Source of the DNA: Allosphingosinicella sp.
Lineage (GTDB): Bacteria > Pseudomonadota > Alphaproteobacteria > Sphingomonadales > Sphingomonadaceae
Direction: 5' to 3'
DNA: 64,000 bases
NCBI GenBank assembly: GCA_030447665.1
Contig: JAUJOJ010000007.1
Coordinates: forward strand, 72,510 to 136,509
Shown: positions 27,379 to 38,015 of the stretch, in pieces
Numbering within the stretch: the first letter of the stretch is position 1
Layout of the letters: the number at the start of each line of letters is the position of its first letter
Program-made: the position numbers and the translations under genes
Notes under the pieces: model-generated
The model's database searches: none
The model's input: the letters and a program-made list of their open reading frames with translations, nothing else
Told to the model about the DNA's origin: nothing

Positions 27379-28051
27379 GTGCACTCCAGCAGGGCTCACC
27401 ACCACCACCGGAACTCCCCAGTGCCAGCCAATCGATCACTTCGCTTCTGGACCGCACTGGCCTTGAGTTTCGCCGTGTGGCTCGCTGCGCTGCTGATGGG
27501 CGGCGCCGGATCGGAATATGACGAGCCGCTCCGCCGCTTGCTCTACGCCGGCAACGATCCCGTCCTTGGCCGCAATGCCGGTATCCTCACCTGGATCGGC
27601 AGCTTCCAGCTTCTCGTGCCGCTGGCGCTCCTTGCTACCCTCTATCTCGCCTTTCGCAGGAGGCGACGCGCGCGCTGTTGCTGCTGATCGTGTTCACCGG
27701 GCGATTGCTGGTCGAGCTTCAGAAGCTCATCATCGATCGCGACCGTCCCGGCGCCGACGAGCATCTCGAATTCGTGAGCTCCACCAGCTTTCCGAGCGGC
27801 CATTCGGCCAATGCGATGATCACCTATATCGCGATCGCGCTGCTGGTCCCCATAAAAAGCGCAATCGCGCCATCTCGGTTGGGATCGGGCTTGCCCTGGC
27901 GCTGCAGGCGGGCTGGAGCCGGGTCGCGCTCGGCGTCCACTGGCCGAGCGACGTACTGGGCGGCTGGGCCTTCGGACTGTGCTGGATTGCCCTCTGCATG
28001 CGCCTCGCCAGCGCCCGCCCGGACGCCGAGCCGAGCGGATCGGCAAGCTGA
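27379..28051 (+). CDS. PAP2 family phosphatase, two frameshifts
   Basis: A membrane phosphatase of the PAP2/phosphatidic acid phosphatase superfamily. The three catalytic motifs are all present: KLIIDRDRPGA (motif 1, about 27724-27755), FPSGHSANAM (motif 2, about 27788-27817) and SRVALGVHWPSDVLGG (motif 3, about 27917-27963). The N-terminal membrane segment FWTALALSFAVWLAALLMGG is in the first frame. Frames change near 27655 (run of CG-rich arginine codons) and near 27855 (AAAAAGC run). With both corrected it is about 210-220 aa. The start is uncertain (GTG at 27379 or GTG at 27421). Confidence 0.8.
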
Positions 28052-28105
28052 AGGGCGGAACGCTTCGGCCCCCTTCTTCATTGTTCCCGCTGAAGGAGAC
28101 ACATC

Positions 28106-28363
28106 ATGACCGATGCCGACAACCGCGGCGAGCAGCGCGCGGACGAAGCGCGCCGGACGGACGACAGCGACCTCATCGAACGGATGGAGGATGCGCCGAG
28201 CTTCGGCGGCGTCAACGGCCACAATATCAACCAGGACATCGCCACCCGGGATGATTTGAAGCAGGAAGTCGGCGACGGCAGCGTCACCCGCGTCCGCGAC
28301 AGCGACAAGCCCGAACAGGCGAACTTGCCGCGCTTCAACCAGGGCAGCTCGAATTTGAGCTGA
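28106..28363 (+). CDS. Small acidic hydrophilic protein
   Basis: 85 residues rich in D, E, N and R (MTDADNRGEQRADEARR, DDLKQEVGDGSVTRVRDSD), with no hydrophobic segment and little predicted order. GAAGGAG lies about 9 bases before the ATG. No family recognised. A REP-like element starts three bases after its stop. Confidence 0.65.
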   Translation: MTDADNRGEQRADEARRTDDSDLIERMEDAPSFGGVNGHNINQDIATRDDLKQEVGDGSVTRVRDSDKPEQANLPRFNQGSSNLS

Positions 28364-28366
28364 GCC

Positions 28367-28449
28367 GTCACCCCGGGCTTTGACCCGGGGTCCACCTTTC
28401 TGGTCGCTGCGGACGAAGAAGGTGGATCCCGGATCAAGTCCGGCATGAC
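28367..28449. repeat. REP-type palindrome
   Basis: Outer arms GTCACCCCGGGCTTTGACC and GGATCAAGTCCGGCATGAC enclose GTCCACCTTTCT/AGAAGGTGGATCC. Sequences of the form GTCATCCCGGACTTGATCCGGGATCCACC are widespread dispersed repeats in Alphaproteobacteria. The minus-strand DUF938 gene ends inside it (stop at 28434-28436), so its last seven or so residues come from the repeat. Confidence 0.85.
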
Positions 28450-29060
28450 GGACCTGGTCTGGCTCGCCTGAAAATCACCGACAGGTTGTTGGCCGGCATG
28501 GGAATGGTGCGCTCCAGCACCAGCCCGTGCCGCTCCGCTTCCGCCGCGACATCTTCGAGGTTTCGCAGCCCCCATTCCGGGTTGCGGCTCCTCAGCGACT
28601 GGTCGAACGCCTCGTTGCTCGCCGCGGTCTCGACCCCGAGCTGCCGATAGGGGCCGTAGAGATAGAGCGGCGCACCGGCTTCCAGCAGCCGGCCCGCGCC
28701 GTGCATCAGCCCCTCCGCGGCGCTCCAGGGGCTGATATGAACCATGTTGATGCAGACGACCGCCTCCGCCGAGGCGATCGGCCAGCCGGTCGCCCGCGCG
28801 TCGAGCTCGACCGGAGGGAGCAGGTTGAACAAGGCTTCGCTGTTCCGCCACGCCTGGATCGAGGCGAGCGCCGCGGGGTCCGGATCGCTCGGCTGCCAGA
28901 GCAGCTTCGAAAAGGCGCGGGCGAAGGCGACGGACTGCTCCCCGCTCCCGCTCGCCACCTCCAGCACCAGGCCCCGTCCCGGCAGGGACCCGCGCAGCAC
29001 CTCCAGGATCGGGCCGGTGTTGCGGCCGACGTGCGGCGCGGAGCGGCGCGCTTCGGTCAC
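28434..29060 (-). CDS. DUF938 family class I SAM-dependent methyltransferase-like protein
   Basis: About 208 aa of the DUF938 family. Features are RSAPHVGRNTGPILEVLR at the N-terminus, LVLEVASGSGEQSVAFA as the SAM-binding glycine-rich motif I, SDPDPAALASI after strand 2, AVVCINMVHISPW and LYLYGPYRQLGVETAASNEAFD. The substrate is unknown. The GTG at 29060 overlaps the gcvPB stop by 4 bases, making this the last gene of the gcv operon. The C-terminal residues PGPSCRT lie in a REP element and are probably an added tail. Confidence 0.85.
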   Translation of the reverse strand: MTEARRSAPHVGRNTGPILEVLRGSLPGRGLVLEVASGSGEQSVAFARAFSKLLWQPSDPDPAALASIQAWRNSEALFNLLPPVELDARATGWPIASAEAVVCINMVHISPWSAAEGLMHGAGRLLEAGAPLYLYGPYRQLGVETAASNEAFDQSLRSRNPEWGLRNLEDVAAEAERHGLVLERTIPMPANNLSVIFRRARPGPSCRT

Positions 29061-30688
29061 TCCGCCGCCTGGGCCTGCTCCGGCTCCCGGTAGACCAGAA
29101 CGGGTTTGCGCGCGGCCAGCGTCTCGTCCAGCCGCCGCCGGGGCGCATGGACGGGAGCGGCCTTCAAGGACTGATCCCCGGCCTTCGCGCGCTCCGCGAC
29201 CGAGCGGAGGGCGCCGATGAACTGGTCGAGCGCCGCCTTCGATTCGGTTTCGGTCGGCTCGACCAGCATCGAGCCATGGACCACCAGCGGGAAGTACATG
29301 GTCATCGGGTGGTAGCCTTCGTCGATAAGGCCCTTGGCCAGATCGAGCGTGGTGAGCCCGCCTTGGAATCCTTTGTCGCTGAACAGCGCCTCGTGCATGC
29401 ACGGCCCGCTCGCGGCGAAGGGCGCATCGAGCACGTCCTCGAGCTGGCGCAGGATGTAGTTGGCGTTCAGCACGGCATCGCCGGACACCTGCCTCAGCCC
29501 GTCCGCGCCATGGCTCAGAATATAGGCCATGGCGCGGGTGAACATGCCCATCTGGCCGTGGAAGGCGGTCATGCGGCCGAAGCTGCTGCCATGATGCTGG
29601 CCCGCCAGCATGGGGTCGCCGTGTCCCCCGGACACGGCTGGGCCGCGCGGGGCGCGGCCCACCACATGCTCTTCTTCGACGAGGGCGAAGTGATTGCCCA
29701 GGCGCTCCACGAACGGCAAGGGCGCGAACGGCGTCAGCGCTTCCGAGAAGACCACCGGGCCCGAGCCGGGCCCGCCGCCGCCATGGGGCGTGGAGAAGGT
29801 CTTATGGAGGTTGATGTGCATCGCGTCGATGCCGAGGTCGCCCGGCCGCACGCGCCCGACGATCGCGTTGAAATTGGCGCCGTCGCAGTAAACCAGGCCA
29901 CCTGCGGCGTGGACCGCTTCCGAAATGGCGAGCATGTCCGGCTCGAACAGTCCGCAGGTATTGGGATTGGTGATCATCACGCCGGCCACGTCCGGCCCGA
30001 GCCGCGCCGTCAGCGCGTCGAGGTCGACGCGGCCCCGCTCGTTGGCCGGGATGCTCTCGACGCGGTAACCCGCAAAGGCGGCGGTTGCCGGATTGGTGCC
30101 GTGCGCGCTCTCCGGGACCAGGATCACCTCGCGCGCATCGCCGCGCGCTTCGAGGGCGGCCCGCATCGCAAGCAAGCCGCAGAGCTCGCCATGCGCGCCC
30201 GCCTTCGGGCTCATCGCGACGCTGTGCATGCCGGTGAGGGTAACGAGCCAGCCGCCCAGCATTTCGATCAGCGCCAGCGCGCCCTGCACGGTGTCGGCGG
30301 GCTGCAGCGGGTGGATGTCGGCAAAGCCGGGCATCCGCGCCACCTTCTCGTTGAGCCGGGGATTGTGCTTCATCGTGCAGCTTCCGAGCGGAAACAGCCC
30401 GAGATCGATCGCGTAATTCTGGCGGCTGAGGCGGGTGTAATGCCGCACCGTCTGCGGCTCGGACAGCCCCGGAATCCCGATCGGCCGGTTGCGCTCCAGC
30501 CCGGCGAGACGGCTTTCCACCCCCGGCACCTCAGCGAAATCAACGCCGGTGCCGCCACCTTCTTCCATCTCGAAGATCAGCGGCTCTTCCAGCATCAGCG
30601 CACGATTGCCGGTGAAGGTGCCCGTCCGAGCGCCTTCGCTGTCGGCAGCGCCCAGATCGGGCCGCCATCCGCTTGGGTTCTTGGTCAT
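29057..30688 (-). CDS. gcvPB: Glycine dehydrogenase (decarboxylating) subunit 2
   Basis: The C-terminal half of P-protein, which with GcvPA decarboxylates glycine and loads the aminomethyl group onto GcvH. The PLP lysine is in [19 protein letters not shown]. Other landmarks are [33 protein letters not shown] and [12 protein letters not shown]. 543 aa. It overlaps gcvPA by 4 bases and the DUF938 gene by 4 bases. Around 29580-29650 the residues after VVGRAPRGP ([17 protein letters not shown]) differ from the usual short linker and may reflect a local double indel. Confidence 0.94.
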   Translation of the reverse strand: MTKNPSGWRPDLGAADSEGARTGTFTGNRALMLEEPLIFEMEEGGGTGVDFAEVPGVESRLAGLERNRPIGIPGLSEPQTVRHYTRLSRQNYAIDLGLFPLGSCTMKHNPRLNEKVARMPGFADIHPLQPADTVQGALALIEMLGGWLVTLTGMHSVAMSPKAGAHGELCGLLAMRAALEARGDAREVILVPESAHGTNPATAAFAGYRVESIPANERGRVDLDALTARLGPDVAGVMITNPNTCGLFEPDMLAISEAVHAAGGLVYCDGANFNAIVGRVRPGDLGIDAMHINLHKTFSTPHGGGGPGSGPVVFSEALTPFAPLPFVERLGNHFALVEEEHVVGRAPRGPAVSGGHGDPMLAGQHHGSSFGRMTAFHGQMGMFTRAMAYILSHGADGLRQVSGDAVLNANYILRQLEDVLDAPFAASGPCMHEALFSDKGFQGGLTTLDLAKGLIDEGYHPMTMYFPLVVHGSMLVEPTETESKAALDQFIGALRSVAERAKAGDQSLKAAPVHAPRRRLDETLAARKPVLVYREPEQAQAAE

Positions 30689-32067
30689 GCCCCAGCTCCT
30701 TCCATGAGACACTCCTCGAGCGCGCGGGCAAGCGCCTCGACATCTTCGTTCGTGACTGTTTCGGTGACGGCCACGACGAGGCCGTTCGCCAGCGCGTCCA
30801 CGCCGGGATAAAGGCGCCCCAGGGAGACGCCGCCGAGTACGCCGCGATCGGCCATTGCCCGGACGACCGGCCGCGCCTCGCTGGGAAGACGGAGCGTGAA
30901 TTCGTTGAAAAAGGCGCCGCTCACCAGCTCGACCCCCGGCACATGTGCCAGCCGGTCGGCGGCGGCCACCGCCTTGGCGTGGTTCAGTTCGGCGAGCTGC
31001 CGCAGCCCCTTTTCGCCCAGCAGGGTCATGTGGATCGAGAAAGCCAGCGCGCAAAGGCCGCTGTTGGTGCAGATGTTCGACGTCGCCTTTTCGCGGCGGA
31101 TATGCTGCTCGCGCGTCGAAAGCGTCAGGACGAAGCCGCGATTGCCGTCGGCGTCCACCGTCTCGCCGCAGAGGCGGCCAGGCATCTGGCGGACGAATTT
31201 CTCCTTGCAGGCGAAGAGGCCGACATAGGGGCCTCCGAAATTCAGGCCGACGCCGATCGCCTGGCCTTCGCCCACGACGATGTCCGCGCCCATCTCGCCG
31301 GGGCTCCGTACCAGGCCGAGCGCGACCGGTTCCGTGACGACTGCGATCAGCAGCGCGCCGGCGGCATGGGCTTGTTCCGCGAGCTCGGAGAGATCCGTCA
31401 CATGGCCGAGGATGTTCGGATACTGCACCACGACGGCGCTGGTGTCGCCGTCGATGCCGGCCAGCAACCGCTCCATGTCGTCACCGGGCGCTCCGGCCGT
31501 CAGCTCCGGAAGCGCCACGTCGAGGCGATCGCCGGTGAAGCGCGCCATCGTCTGCGCGACCGAGACGTAATGCGGGTGGAGCCCGGCTGAGAGGATGGCC
31601 TTGCCGCGCTTCGTGATGCGGCGGGCCATGACGATCGCCTCCCAGCAGGCGGTCGAGCCGTCATACATGGAGGCGTTGGCGACGTCGCAGCCGTAGAGGC
31701 GAGCGACCTGCGTCTGGAACTCGAACAGCGCCTGCAAAGTGCCCTGCGCGATCTCCGGCTGATAAGGCGTGTAGCTGGTCAGGAACTCGCCGCGCTGAAT
31801 GAGGTGATCGACGCTCGAGGGAATGTGGTGCTTGTAAGCGCCGCAGCCGAGGAAGAAGGGCACCTCGCCGGCGACCAGATTTTGCCGCGCGAGCGCGCCG
31901 AGTTGCCGCTCGACGGCCATCTCGGTGGCGTGGTCGGCAAGACCCTCGACCTTGCCCGGGAGGCGGGCACTTTCCGGCACGTCGACGAACAGATCCTCGA
32001 CCGACGTGGCCCCGATCGCGCGGAGCATGGCCTGCCGGTCGGCTTCAGCCAAAGGTAGGTAACGCAT
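30685..32067 (-). CDS. gcvPA: Glycine dehydrogenase (decarboxylating) subunit 1
   Basis: The N-terminal half of the split P-protein. Hallmarks are [62 protein letters not shown] and the C-terminal [18 protein letters not shown]. 460 aa, the normal length for the alpha subunit. It starts on the base after the methyltransferase stop region and overlaps gcvPB by 4 bases. Split gcvPA/gcvPB genes are usual in sphingomonads. Confidence 0.95.
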   Translation of the reverse strand: MRYLPLAEADRQAMLRAIGATSVEDLFVDVPESARLPGKVEGLADHATEMAVERQLGALARQNLVAGEVPFFLGCGAYKHHIPSSVDHLIQRGEFLTSYTPYQPEIAQGTLQALFEFQTQVARLYGCDVANASMYDGSTACWEAIVMARRITKRGKAILSAGLHPHYVSVAQTMARFTGDRLDVALPELTAGAPGDDMERLLAGIDGDTSAVVVQYPNILGHVTDLSELAEQAHAAGALLIAVVTEPVALGLVRSPGEMGADIVVGEGQAIGVGLNFGGPYVGLFACKEKFVRQMPGRLCGETVDADGNRGFVLTLSTREQHIRREKATSNICTNSGLCALAFSIHMTLLGEKGLRQLAELNHAKAVAAADRLAHVPGVELVSGAFFNEFTLRLPSEARPVVRAMADRGVLGGVSLGRLYPGVDALANGLVVAVTETVTNEDVEALARALEECLMEGAGA

Positions 32068-32853
32068 CTAAAGGGGCTTTCTCATCGTGAAGCGGAGGCG
32101 GACATAATCGGCGAACCAGCTTCCGTCCGGACGCTGGAGCATGGGCGCAAGGCGGCGCTCGACGGCGAGCGCGACCTCGGGCCGGGCGCTTTCGGGAACC
32201 TCGGCAACGTCCATCCAGCCGCTGCGGAAGGTGAGCACCCAGGCCGCAAGGCCGGTCGCGAGCGGAGTCACTCGCGGGATGAGCTGCGCCTGGATGTCGC
32301 TGAAGCCTGCGCCTGCATAGAGGCGGCTGAATTCCTCGACGCCCGGATACCATTGCGGATCCTCCGGAGGCACCGGATAACCGCGCTCCGTCAACTCGGC
32401 GCGGATGCCGGTGCGCAGCGTCTCGATATTGCCCGTCCCGCCCATCTCGCCGGCAAAACGGCCGCCGGGCTTCAGGACGCAATAGAGGCCGCCCGCCACC
32501 GCCTTAGGGTCCAGCATCCAGTGCAAAGCGGCGTTCGAAAAGGCGGCATCGAATTGGCCGAACCTCAGCGCCTGCCCGGCAAGATCGAGCGCCTGGGCAT
32601 CGGCGACAAACGCGTCGATCCCCCTCGCCCGTGCCGCCTCGACCATCTCCGGCGAGGCATCGAGGCCGATCACCCGCGCGCCGGCATCGACGATCTGCTG
32701 CGTGAGAACCCCGTCGCCGCAGCCGACGTCGAGGATCAGCTCGCACGGCTGCGGATCGAGCAGCGACAGCGCCGCCTGCCCAAGCGCGGGAACGAAAGCC
32801 GCGTTGCTGCCGTAATCCGATGCCGACCAGCGGGAGGAAACGTTGACCGTCAC
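32068..32853 (-). CDS. Class I SAM-dependent methyltransferase inside the gcv operon
   Basis: A 261-aa Rossmann methyltransferase of the trans-aconitate methyltransferase/Methyltransf_11-25 type. Seen: N-terminal [17 protein letters not shown], motif [32 protein letters not shown] (motif II acidic residue), [15 protein letters not shown] and the [13 protein letters not shown] segment. The GTG at 32853 overlaps the gcvH stop by 4 bases and the gene ends one base before gcvPA, so it is fully embedded in the operon. Its substrate is unknown. With DUF938 it is the second methyltransferase of the operon, which releases a methylene-THF one-carbon unit. Confidence 0.88.
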   Translation of the reverse strand: MTVNVSSRWSASDYGSNAAFVPALGQAALSLLDPQPCELILDVGCGDGVLTQQIVDAGARVIGLDASPEMVEAARARGIDAFVADAQALDLAGQALRFGQFDAAFSNAALHWMLDPKAVAGGLYCVLKPGGRFAGEMGGTGNIETLRTGIRAELTERGYPVPPEDPQWYPGVEEFSRLYAGAGFSDIQAQLIPRVTPLATGLAAWVLTFRSGWMDVAEVPESARPEVALAVERRLAPMLQRPDGSWFADYVRLRFTMRKPL

Positions 32854-33221
32854 TGGCTTTCGCAGAAGCTTCGATAGGCGTCGGCGTCCATCAGCCCCTC
32901 GAGCTCGCCCGGGTTCGACAGACGCAGCCTGAAGAACCAGCCCTCCCCTTCGGGATCGCTGTTGACCAATGCGGAATCGTCGACCAGCGCCTGGTTGCCC
33001 TCCACGATTTCGCCCGAGACAGGGGCGTAAACGTCGGAAGCGGCCTTCACCGATTCGACCACGGCCGCTTCGCTGCCCTTGCTGACCTGCCGTCCTGCTT
33101 CGGGCACTTCGACGAACACGACGTCGCCAAGCTGGGCCTGCGCGAAGTCGGTGATGCCGACGGTCGCGATGTCGGCTTCGACCCGGATCCATTCATGCTC
33201 TTTGGTATAATGAAGGCTCAT
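32850..33221 (-). CDS. gcvH: Glycine cleavage system H protein
   Basis: The lipoyl carrier of the glycine cleavage system. The lipoyl lysine lies in the conserved [21 protein letters not shown] loop at about residue 59. The start [20 protein letters not shown] and [20 protein letters not shown] are typical. 123 aa. It overlaps gcvT and the methyltransferase by 4 bases each. Confidence 0.96.
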   Translation of the reverse strand: MSLHYTKEHEWIRVEADIATVGITDFAQAQLGDVVFVEVPEAGRQVSKGSEAAVVESVKAASDVYAPVSGEIVEGNQALVDDSALVNSDPEGEGWFFRLRLSNPGELEGLMDADAYRSFCESQ

Positions 33222-34330
33222 TTGGCAGCTCCCTTGCGGTGGTAGCGGTGCGGGACGAACGGCATCGGAACGATCCGTGCCTCGAAGATCTTGCCGCGCT
33301 GGGCGAGCGTCACGGTTCCGCCCGCTTCGGCCGACGCGGTGGGGACATAGGCCATGGCGATCGGCGCCTCGAGCATCGGGGAGAAGCCGCCGCTGGTGAC
33401 CCTGCCGACCTCATTGCCTTCGCCGTCAACGACCATCGCGCCTTCGCGAACCGGCTGACGGCCGAGCACGGCCAGCCCGACGCGGCGCCGGATCGTGCCC
33501 TGCTCCATCTCCTTCGAGATACGGAACCAGCCCGGGAAGCCGCCCTCGGCCCGGCGGCGCTTGGAAATGGCGAAACCGAGATCGGCCTCGACCGGGGTCG
33601 TCGCCGGATCGAGGTCGTGGCCGTAAAGCGGCAGGCCGGCCTCGAGCCGCAGCGAATCGCGTGCGCCGAGCCCGATCGGCTTCACCTCCGGCTGCCCCGC
33701 GATGAGATCGGCCACGTCGGCAACGACACCCGCAGGCACGGAAATCTCGAACCCGTCCTCCCCGGTATAGCCGGAGCGGCTGATCCAGGCCGAAATGCCG
33801 CCAAGCCGGAAGGCCCCGCCGGTCATGAAGCTCAGCTCATCGACCCCTGGCGCGAGGCGTGAAAGCGCTTCAACCGCCTTCGGACCCTGCAGTGCAAGCA
33901 GCGCCTGCTCCTTCATATGGTCCAGCACCACGCCGGCCGGCAGCCGTTCGCGAAGATGCTCGATATCGGCGTCCTTGGTGGCCCCGTTCACCACCATGTA
34001 GAAGTGATCGCCGCGGCGCGTGACCATCAGGTCGTCGAGGATGCCGGCCTCCTCGGTCAGCAGCAGCGAATAGCGCAGCCTGCCTTCCTTCAGGATCGCA
34101 AGGTCGCCGGGAAGCAGGCTTTCCAGCCCCTTTTCGGCGCCGGCACCGGCGATGATCAGCTGGCCCATGTGGCTGACGTCGAACAGCCCCGCCGATTGGC
34201 GGGTCCAGCGATGCTCGGCGATGATGCCCTCATATTGGATCGGCATCGAATAGCCGGCAAACGGCACCATCCTGGCGCCCCTCGCGCGGTGCCAGCTGTC
34301 CAGCGGGAGAATCCTGTCAGCGTCGCTCAT
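33218..34330 (-). CDS. gcvT: Aminomethyltransferase (T protein)
   Basis: GcvT moves the aminomethyl carbon from GcvH to tetrahydrofolate, releasing ammonia. Recognisable segments are [64 protein letters not shown] and [14 protein letters not shown]. 370 aa. The ATG at 34330 is chosen because the family starts there; the open frame further upstream runs into the riboswitch. It is the first gene of the operon. Confidence 0.95.
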   Translation of the reverse strand: MSDADRILPLDSWHRARGARMVPFAGYSMPIQYEGIIAEHRWTRQSAGLFDVSHMGQLIIAGAGAEKGLESLLPGDLAILKEGRLRYSLLLTEEAGILDDLMVTRRGDHFYMVVNGATKDADIEHLRERLPAGVVLDHMKEQALLALQGPKAVEALSRLAPGVDELSFMTGGAFRLGGISAWISRSGYTGEDGFEISVPAGVVADVADLIAGQPEVKPIGLGARDSLRLEAGLPLYGHDLDPATTPVEADLGFAISKRRRAEGGFPGWFRISKEMEQGTIRRRVGLAVLGRQPVREGAMVVDGEGNEVGRVTSGGFSPMLEAPIAMAYVPTASAEAGGTVTLAQRGKIFEARIVPMPFVPHRYHRKGAAK

Positions 34331-34388
34331 TCCAGTCTCCAAAGGGCGCCGCGACACCATCCGGAAGCCGGATTTCGCCGCGAACATT

Positions 34389-34574
34389 CCCCCTCTGTCA
34401 CTGGACCTGAGAGCTTTCGCGCGCCCATGACGGACGGCTTACCCCTTCGGTGGGGCCGGCGGACCGGCCCGCTTTCCAGAGTGTCTAGCGCCGCGCGGTC
34501 CCTTTTGCCTGAGAGATTCCGGGGTGGTTGCTCCTTCGGCGGCGGCGGGTTTTGCCCGCCACTCTCTCCCGCGC
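34389..34574 (-). promoter_or_regulatory. Tandem glycine riboswitch
   Basis: On the minus strand, ahead of gcvT, two aptamer-like halves follow each other. The first has GGGAGAGAGTGGC, CCGAAGGAGCAACC and ATCTCTCAGGCAAAAGGGAC, then the linker segment ACACTCTGGAAAG. The second has CACCGAAGGGGTAAGCC and AGCTCTCAGGTCCAGTGACA with the closing AGAGGGG. These are the conserved elements of the glycine (gcvT) motif. Glycine riboswitches normally switch the gcv operon on when glycine is abundant. Confidence 0.92.
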
Positions 34575-34722
34575 GTCACCCGGCTAAGATCCGATCGAAG
34601 TGGTGCTCCGCTTGGACCAGAACCGCCGGCGACAGGGGCGCTCTGGAGGCTGCCTGCCTCCAAGTCAACGCTGCAGACGGCTTGGGAGACGAGAGGCCCT
34701 TCTAATACGGTAGAGACCTTCG

Positions 34723-34759
34723 TTGATCGGATCAGGCTGATGCGGCCTGATCCGATCAA
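34723..34759. repeat. Palindromic intergenic repeat, family B
   Basis: Hairpin TTGATCGGATCAGGC (34723-34737), 7-base loop, GCCTGATCCGATCAA (34745-34759). The core is the same as at 11621-11647. It lies just after the 3' end of the minus-strand lipoprotein gene (stop at 34763). No T-run follows on either strand, so it is a repeat that may end the transcript only by its strength. Confidence 0.8.
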
Positions 34760-34762
34760 GAT

Positions 34763-35407
34763 CTAGCGCGTGGCGTTGTAGGCGAGCTGCTCCTGGGTGA
34801 GCTGGAAGCCGACGAGGAACTCGAAGCTCGCCCGGGTGACCGCCGCGCGAACCCCCGGATCGGCCATCGGATCGAGCGCGGCGTCGGCGTCCCCCGGCTT
34901 GCGCTCGCGCGTGATCTGGCGGCGTATGTCCTCAGGCAGGGTCGCGGCCGAGCGCAGCACCTGCGATTGCGCGGTCGCGGACGTGCTCGCGCGCTCCTGG
35001 CCGTCCGCGAAGCGCAGCGCGACGCGGCCGATCCGCTTCGACACGACATTGGTTCCGCCCTGCACCACGGTGGCGAAATAGGGCAGCACCACCTCGCGAT
35101 CGCCGCTCGTGTTGCGGCGCTGGCCGTGCACCTCGAAGGTCGCGTTGCTGACGATGAATTCGCCGCTGTCGTCGCACGTGCTGCGCACGTTGGTGATGTG
35201 AGCGACCACGTCGATCGCGGCCGCGCTGCGGCTATTCTCCGGATTGAACAGGGTGATGTCGCCGGTCGCGGCGGGGATCGCCACAGCCGGGCAGGCGGTC
35301 CGGGTCGTGATAACGCCCGCGGTCGTCAGTTCGCCTTCCCTGGCGCAGCCGAGGAGTGCGAGCGAAACAAGTGCGGAAACTGCGACTTTGGGGTTGATCA
35401 CGAACAT
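34763..35407 (-). CDS. Predicted lipoprotein, function unknown
   Basis: 214 aa with a signal peptide and lipobox ([16 protein letters not shown]). The mature part is largely beta-rich ([55 protein letters not shown]), with two further cysteines and a helical C-terminus. The pattern resembles outer-membrane-linked small lipoproteins of sphingomonads; I cannot name it. It is divergent from ispH, sharing about 100 bases of leader. Confidence 0.75.
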   Translation of the reverse strand: MFVINPKVAVSALVSLALLGCAREGELTTAGVITTRTACPAVAIPAATGDITLFNPENSRSAAAIDVVAHITNVRSTCDDSGEFIVSNATFEVHGQRRNTSGDREVVLPYFATVVQGGTNVVSKRIGRVALRFADGQERASTSATAQSQVLRSAATLPEDIRRQITRERKPGDADAALDPMADPGVRAAVTRASFEFLVGFQLTQEQLAYNATR

Positions 35408-35507
35408 CGGTCCTCAAAACATGAGCAAGAGCGAACGGCCTTGCCGGAAGGCGGGGATCATAGGAACCGGGTTTCATGCCTGCAAGCAATCCAGTAGAGA
35501 GCGCTCC

Positions 35508-36458
35508 ATGGCGGCATCGAAGCGACCCTTGAAACTGCTGATCGCAGCGCCGCGCGGATTCTGCGCGGGGGTGGACCGTGCCATCAACATCGTCGAGCTG
35601 GCGCTCGAGCGGTACGGCGCGCCGGTCTATGTACGCCACGAGATCGTGCACAATAAGTTCGTCGTCGACAGCCTGAAGGCCAAGGGCGCCGTGTTCGTAA
35701 GGGACCTCGATCAGGTTCCCGACGGCGTTCCGGTGGTCTTTTCGGCGCATGGCGTGCCCAAGGCGGTGCCCGCCAGGGCGCAGGAGCGCGGGCTTTCCTA
35801 TCTCGACGCCACCTGTCCGCTAGTTTCGAAGGTGCACCGCCAGGCCGAGCGCCATATCGAACGCGGGCGGCACATCCTGTTCATCGGTCATCGCGGCCAT
35901 CCCGAGGTGATCGGCACGTTCGGGCAGGTGCCCGAAGGCGAGATGACGCTGGTGGAAACCGCCGAGGACGCAGAGCGCGTCACGCCTGCCGATCCTGAGA
36001 ATTTGGCTTTTCTGACGCAAACCACGCTGTCGGTGGACGATACGGCGCAGATCGTCTCGATCCTGAAGCGCCGCTTTCCCGGCATCACCGGCCCGAAGGG
36101 CGAGGACATTTGTTACGCGACTTCGAACCGCCAGGCGGCGGTGAAGGAAATTGCCGGGCAATGCGACGCCCTGCTGGTGATCGGGGCGCCGAACAGCTCG
36201 AACTCGCTCCGGTTGGTCGAAGTTGCCGAGCGGGAGGGCATTCGCGGGCGGTTGGTTCAGCGCGCCGCGGACATCGACCTCGCCTGGCTTGAAGGCGTCG
36301 ACACGCTGGGGCTCACGGCGGGTGCGTCCGCTCCGGAGGTGCTGGTGCGCGAAGTGGTGGATTTCCTCGCCCGGCATTTCGATCTCGACGAGCAGCCGGT
36401 TGCGGCCGCGGAGGAGCGGATGGTGTTCAAGCTGCCGCGCGGACTTGAAGCGGCCTGA
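35508..36458 (+). CDS. ispH: 4-Hydroxy-3-methylbut-2-enyl diphosphate reductase
   Basis: IspH makes IPP and DMAPP in the last MEP-pathway step using a [4Fe-4S] cluster. The three cluster cysteines lie in [11 protein letters not shown] (Cys19), [12 protein letters not shown] and [12 protein letters not shown]. The catalytic-loop motifs [28 protein letters not shown] and [10 protein letters not shown] are all there. 316 aa. The ATG at 35508 begins just before the conserved strand. rnhA follows 16 bases later on the same strand. Confidence 0.96.
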   Translation: MAASKRPLKLLIAAPRGFCAGVDRAINIVELALERYGAPVYVRHEIVHNKFVVDSLKAKGAVFVRDLDQVPDGVPVVFSAHGVPKAVPARAQERGLSYLDATCPLVSKVHRQAERHIERGRHILFIGHRGHPEVIGTFGQVPEGEMTLVETAEDAERVTPADPENLAFLTQTTLSVDDTAQIVSILKRRFPGITGPKGEDICYATSNRQAAVKEIAGQCDALLVIGAPNSSNSLRLVEVAEREGIRGRLVQRAADIDLAWLEGVDTLGLTAGASAPEVLVREVVDFLARHFDLDEQPVAAAEERMVFKLPRGLEAA

Positions 36459-36474
36459 GCAGCCGGATCGCACG

Positions 36475-36924
36475 ATGGCAGAGGTCGAGATTTTCACCGA
36501 TGGCGCCTGCAAGGGCAATCCGGGACCGGGCGGCTGGGGGGCGGTGATCCGTTCCGGCGCGCACGAAAAGGAGCTTTCGGGCGGCGAGCCGCTGACCACC
36601 AACAACCGGATGGAGCTGCTCGCGGCGATCAGGGCTCTCGAGGCGCTGAAGCGCCCGTGCCAGGTGCGGCTTACCACCGACAGCGTCTATGTGCGCGACG
36701 GCATCACCAAGTGGATCTTCGGCTGGCAGAAGAATGGCTGGCGCACGGCCGACAAGAAACCGGTCAAAAATGCGGAGTTGTGGCAAGAGCTGCTGGATGC
36801 CGCGCGGCCCCACCGGATCGACTGGCGGTGGGTGAAAGGCCATGCCGGCCATGCGGAGAATGAACGCGCCGACAAGCTCGCCTGCGACGCAGCGCTTCAG
36901 TTCGCGAACCGCTCCGCCAGATAA
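36475..36924 (+). CDS. rnhA: Ribonuclease HI
   Basis: Cleaves the RNA strand of RNA-DNA hybrids. The four acidic catalytic residues are visible: Asp in [16 protein letters not shown], Glu in [10 protein letters not shown], Asp in [10 protein letters not shown] and Asp in NERADKLAC, plus the catalytic histidine of the flexible loop (GHAGHAENE). 149 aa. Its last 28 bases overlap the convergent FAD oxidoreductase gene. Confidence 0.96.
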   Translation: MAEVEIFTDGACKGNPGPGGWGAVIRSGAHEKELSGGEPLTTNNRMELLAAIRALEALKRPCQVRLTTDSVYVRDGITKWIFGWQKNGWRTADKKPVKNAELWQELLDAARPHRIDWRWVKGHAGHAENERADKLACDAALQFANRSAR

Positions 36925-38015
36925 GGCGTGGGATCGATCCCGGCGACCATCGGGTCGGGAGCGGCTCCGAGCAGCAGGGAGGCCGCTAGTTTCGCCGCTG
37001 CGGGCGCGGTCTGGATGCCGAAGCCGCCCTGCCCTGCGCACCAGAAGAAGTCCCGCGAGCCCGCTGCGAAGCCATAGACGGGCAATCGGTCGGGCGCGAA
37101 GCTCCTGAGGCCGGCCCATACATGCTCGACCCGCTCCACGCGCCAGTCCACCACCTGCTCGAACTGATGGATGGCGAGCGCGACGTCATATTCCTCCGCG
37201 CCGCAATCGCAGGCATCGCAGGCGGTCTCGTCGTGCGGGCTCAGCCAGAGGCGGCCGGCCTCGGGCTTGAAGTAGAAGCGTCCGATCGCATCGATCACGA
37301 GCGGGAGGACGGCCGGCGCGGGAGGAGCGACCCTGAGCTGCGCGATCGTGCGGCGATAGGGCTGGATGCCGAGCGGCCGCTCACCGGCCCGTGCGGCGAC
37401 CTCATCCGCCCATGCGCCTGCGGCATTGACGAGGATGTCCGCCCGCATCGGGCCTGCCGAAGTGTCGACCGACCAGCCATTCGCCGTCCGCCGCGCCGAA
37501 TGGAGGCGGGCGTCGGTGACAAGCCTGGCGCCCTTGAAGCGCGTATGTCCCAGATAGCCCCCGTGGAGGGCGGCGACGTCGATGTCGGCGCAAGTCGGTT
37601 CGGACAGGGCGTTCTGCCAGGCCGGCTTCAGGCCCGGTATGGCCCGTTCCAGATCGGCGCGGGCCAGCGGCTCCATCCGAACCGCCGTGTCCCGGAACTC
37701 GCGGAACATGCCGTCGAGCGCGTCCCGCCCGCTGGCGTCGGCGATATGGAGCGCGCCGCGCGGGCTGAGGAACGGCCGGCCGTGGAAGTCGGCCGGCGGA
37801 GAGGCAAGGAAGGGGCCCGACGCCGTGGTCAGCGGTTGTACGAACGGTCCGCCATAGCTCTCCGACCAGAAGGCGGCGGAGCGCCCGGTGGAATGATAGC
37901 CCGGCTGCGCTTCCCCCTCGATAAGCAGCACGGACGCCCTCCCGGCCAGTTCGGCAGCGAGGCTCGCCCCCGCCATTCCGGCGCCTACGATGAGGATATC
38001 GGCATCCAAGCTCAT
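36897..38015 (-). CDS. FAD-dependent oxidoreductase, D-arginine dehydrogenase-like
   Basis: A 372-aa DAO-family flavoenzyme. The FAD-binding start [19 protein letters not shown] and the segment [13 protein letters not shown] closely match DauA-type D-amino-acid dehydrogenases. [40 protein letters not shown] and [12 protein letters not shown] complete the family pattern. It probably oxidises D-amino acids or a related amine and passes electrons to the respiratory chain. The exact substrate is inferred by likeness only. It overlaps the downstream rnhA end and is 4 bases from the alpha/beta hydrolase. Confidence 0.85.
   Translation of the reverse strand: MSLDADILIVGAGMAGASLAAELAGRASVLLIEGEAQPGYHSTGRSAAFWSESYGGPFVQPLTTASGPFLASPPADFHGRPFLSPRGALHIADASGRDALDGMFREFRDTAVRMEPLARADLERAIPGLKPAWQNALSEPTCADIDVAALHGGYLGHTRFKGARLVTDARLHSARRTANGWSVDTSAGPMRADILVNAAGAWADEVAARAGERPLGIQPYRRTIAQLRVAPPAPAVLPLVIDAIGRFYFKPEAGRLWLSPHDETACDACDCGAEEYDVALAIHQFEQVVDWRVERVEHVWAGLRSFAPDRLPVYGFAAGSRDFFWCAGQGGFGIQTAPAAAKLAASLLLGAAPDPMVAGIDPTPYLAERFAN

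Noticed and set aside
21000..27400. An integrated phage or genomic island as the cause of the degraded tract
   Set aside because: No integrase, attachment repeats or phage genes; the genes are ordinary metabolic ones. The tRNA-Lys at its right end is not flanked by a second copy of its 3' end that I can see.
29147..30811. 554-codon open frame antisense to gcvPB
   Set aside because: Mirror of a conserved gene on the opposite strand, low complexity and no start signal of its own.
34430..34690. Plus-strand coding region over the gcvT leader
   Set aside because: The open frames there are shadows of riboswitch sequence on the minus strand.
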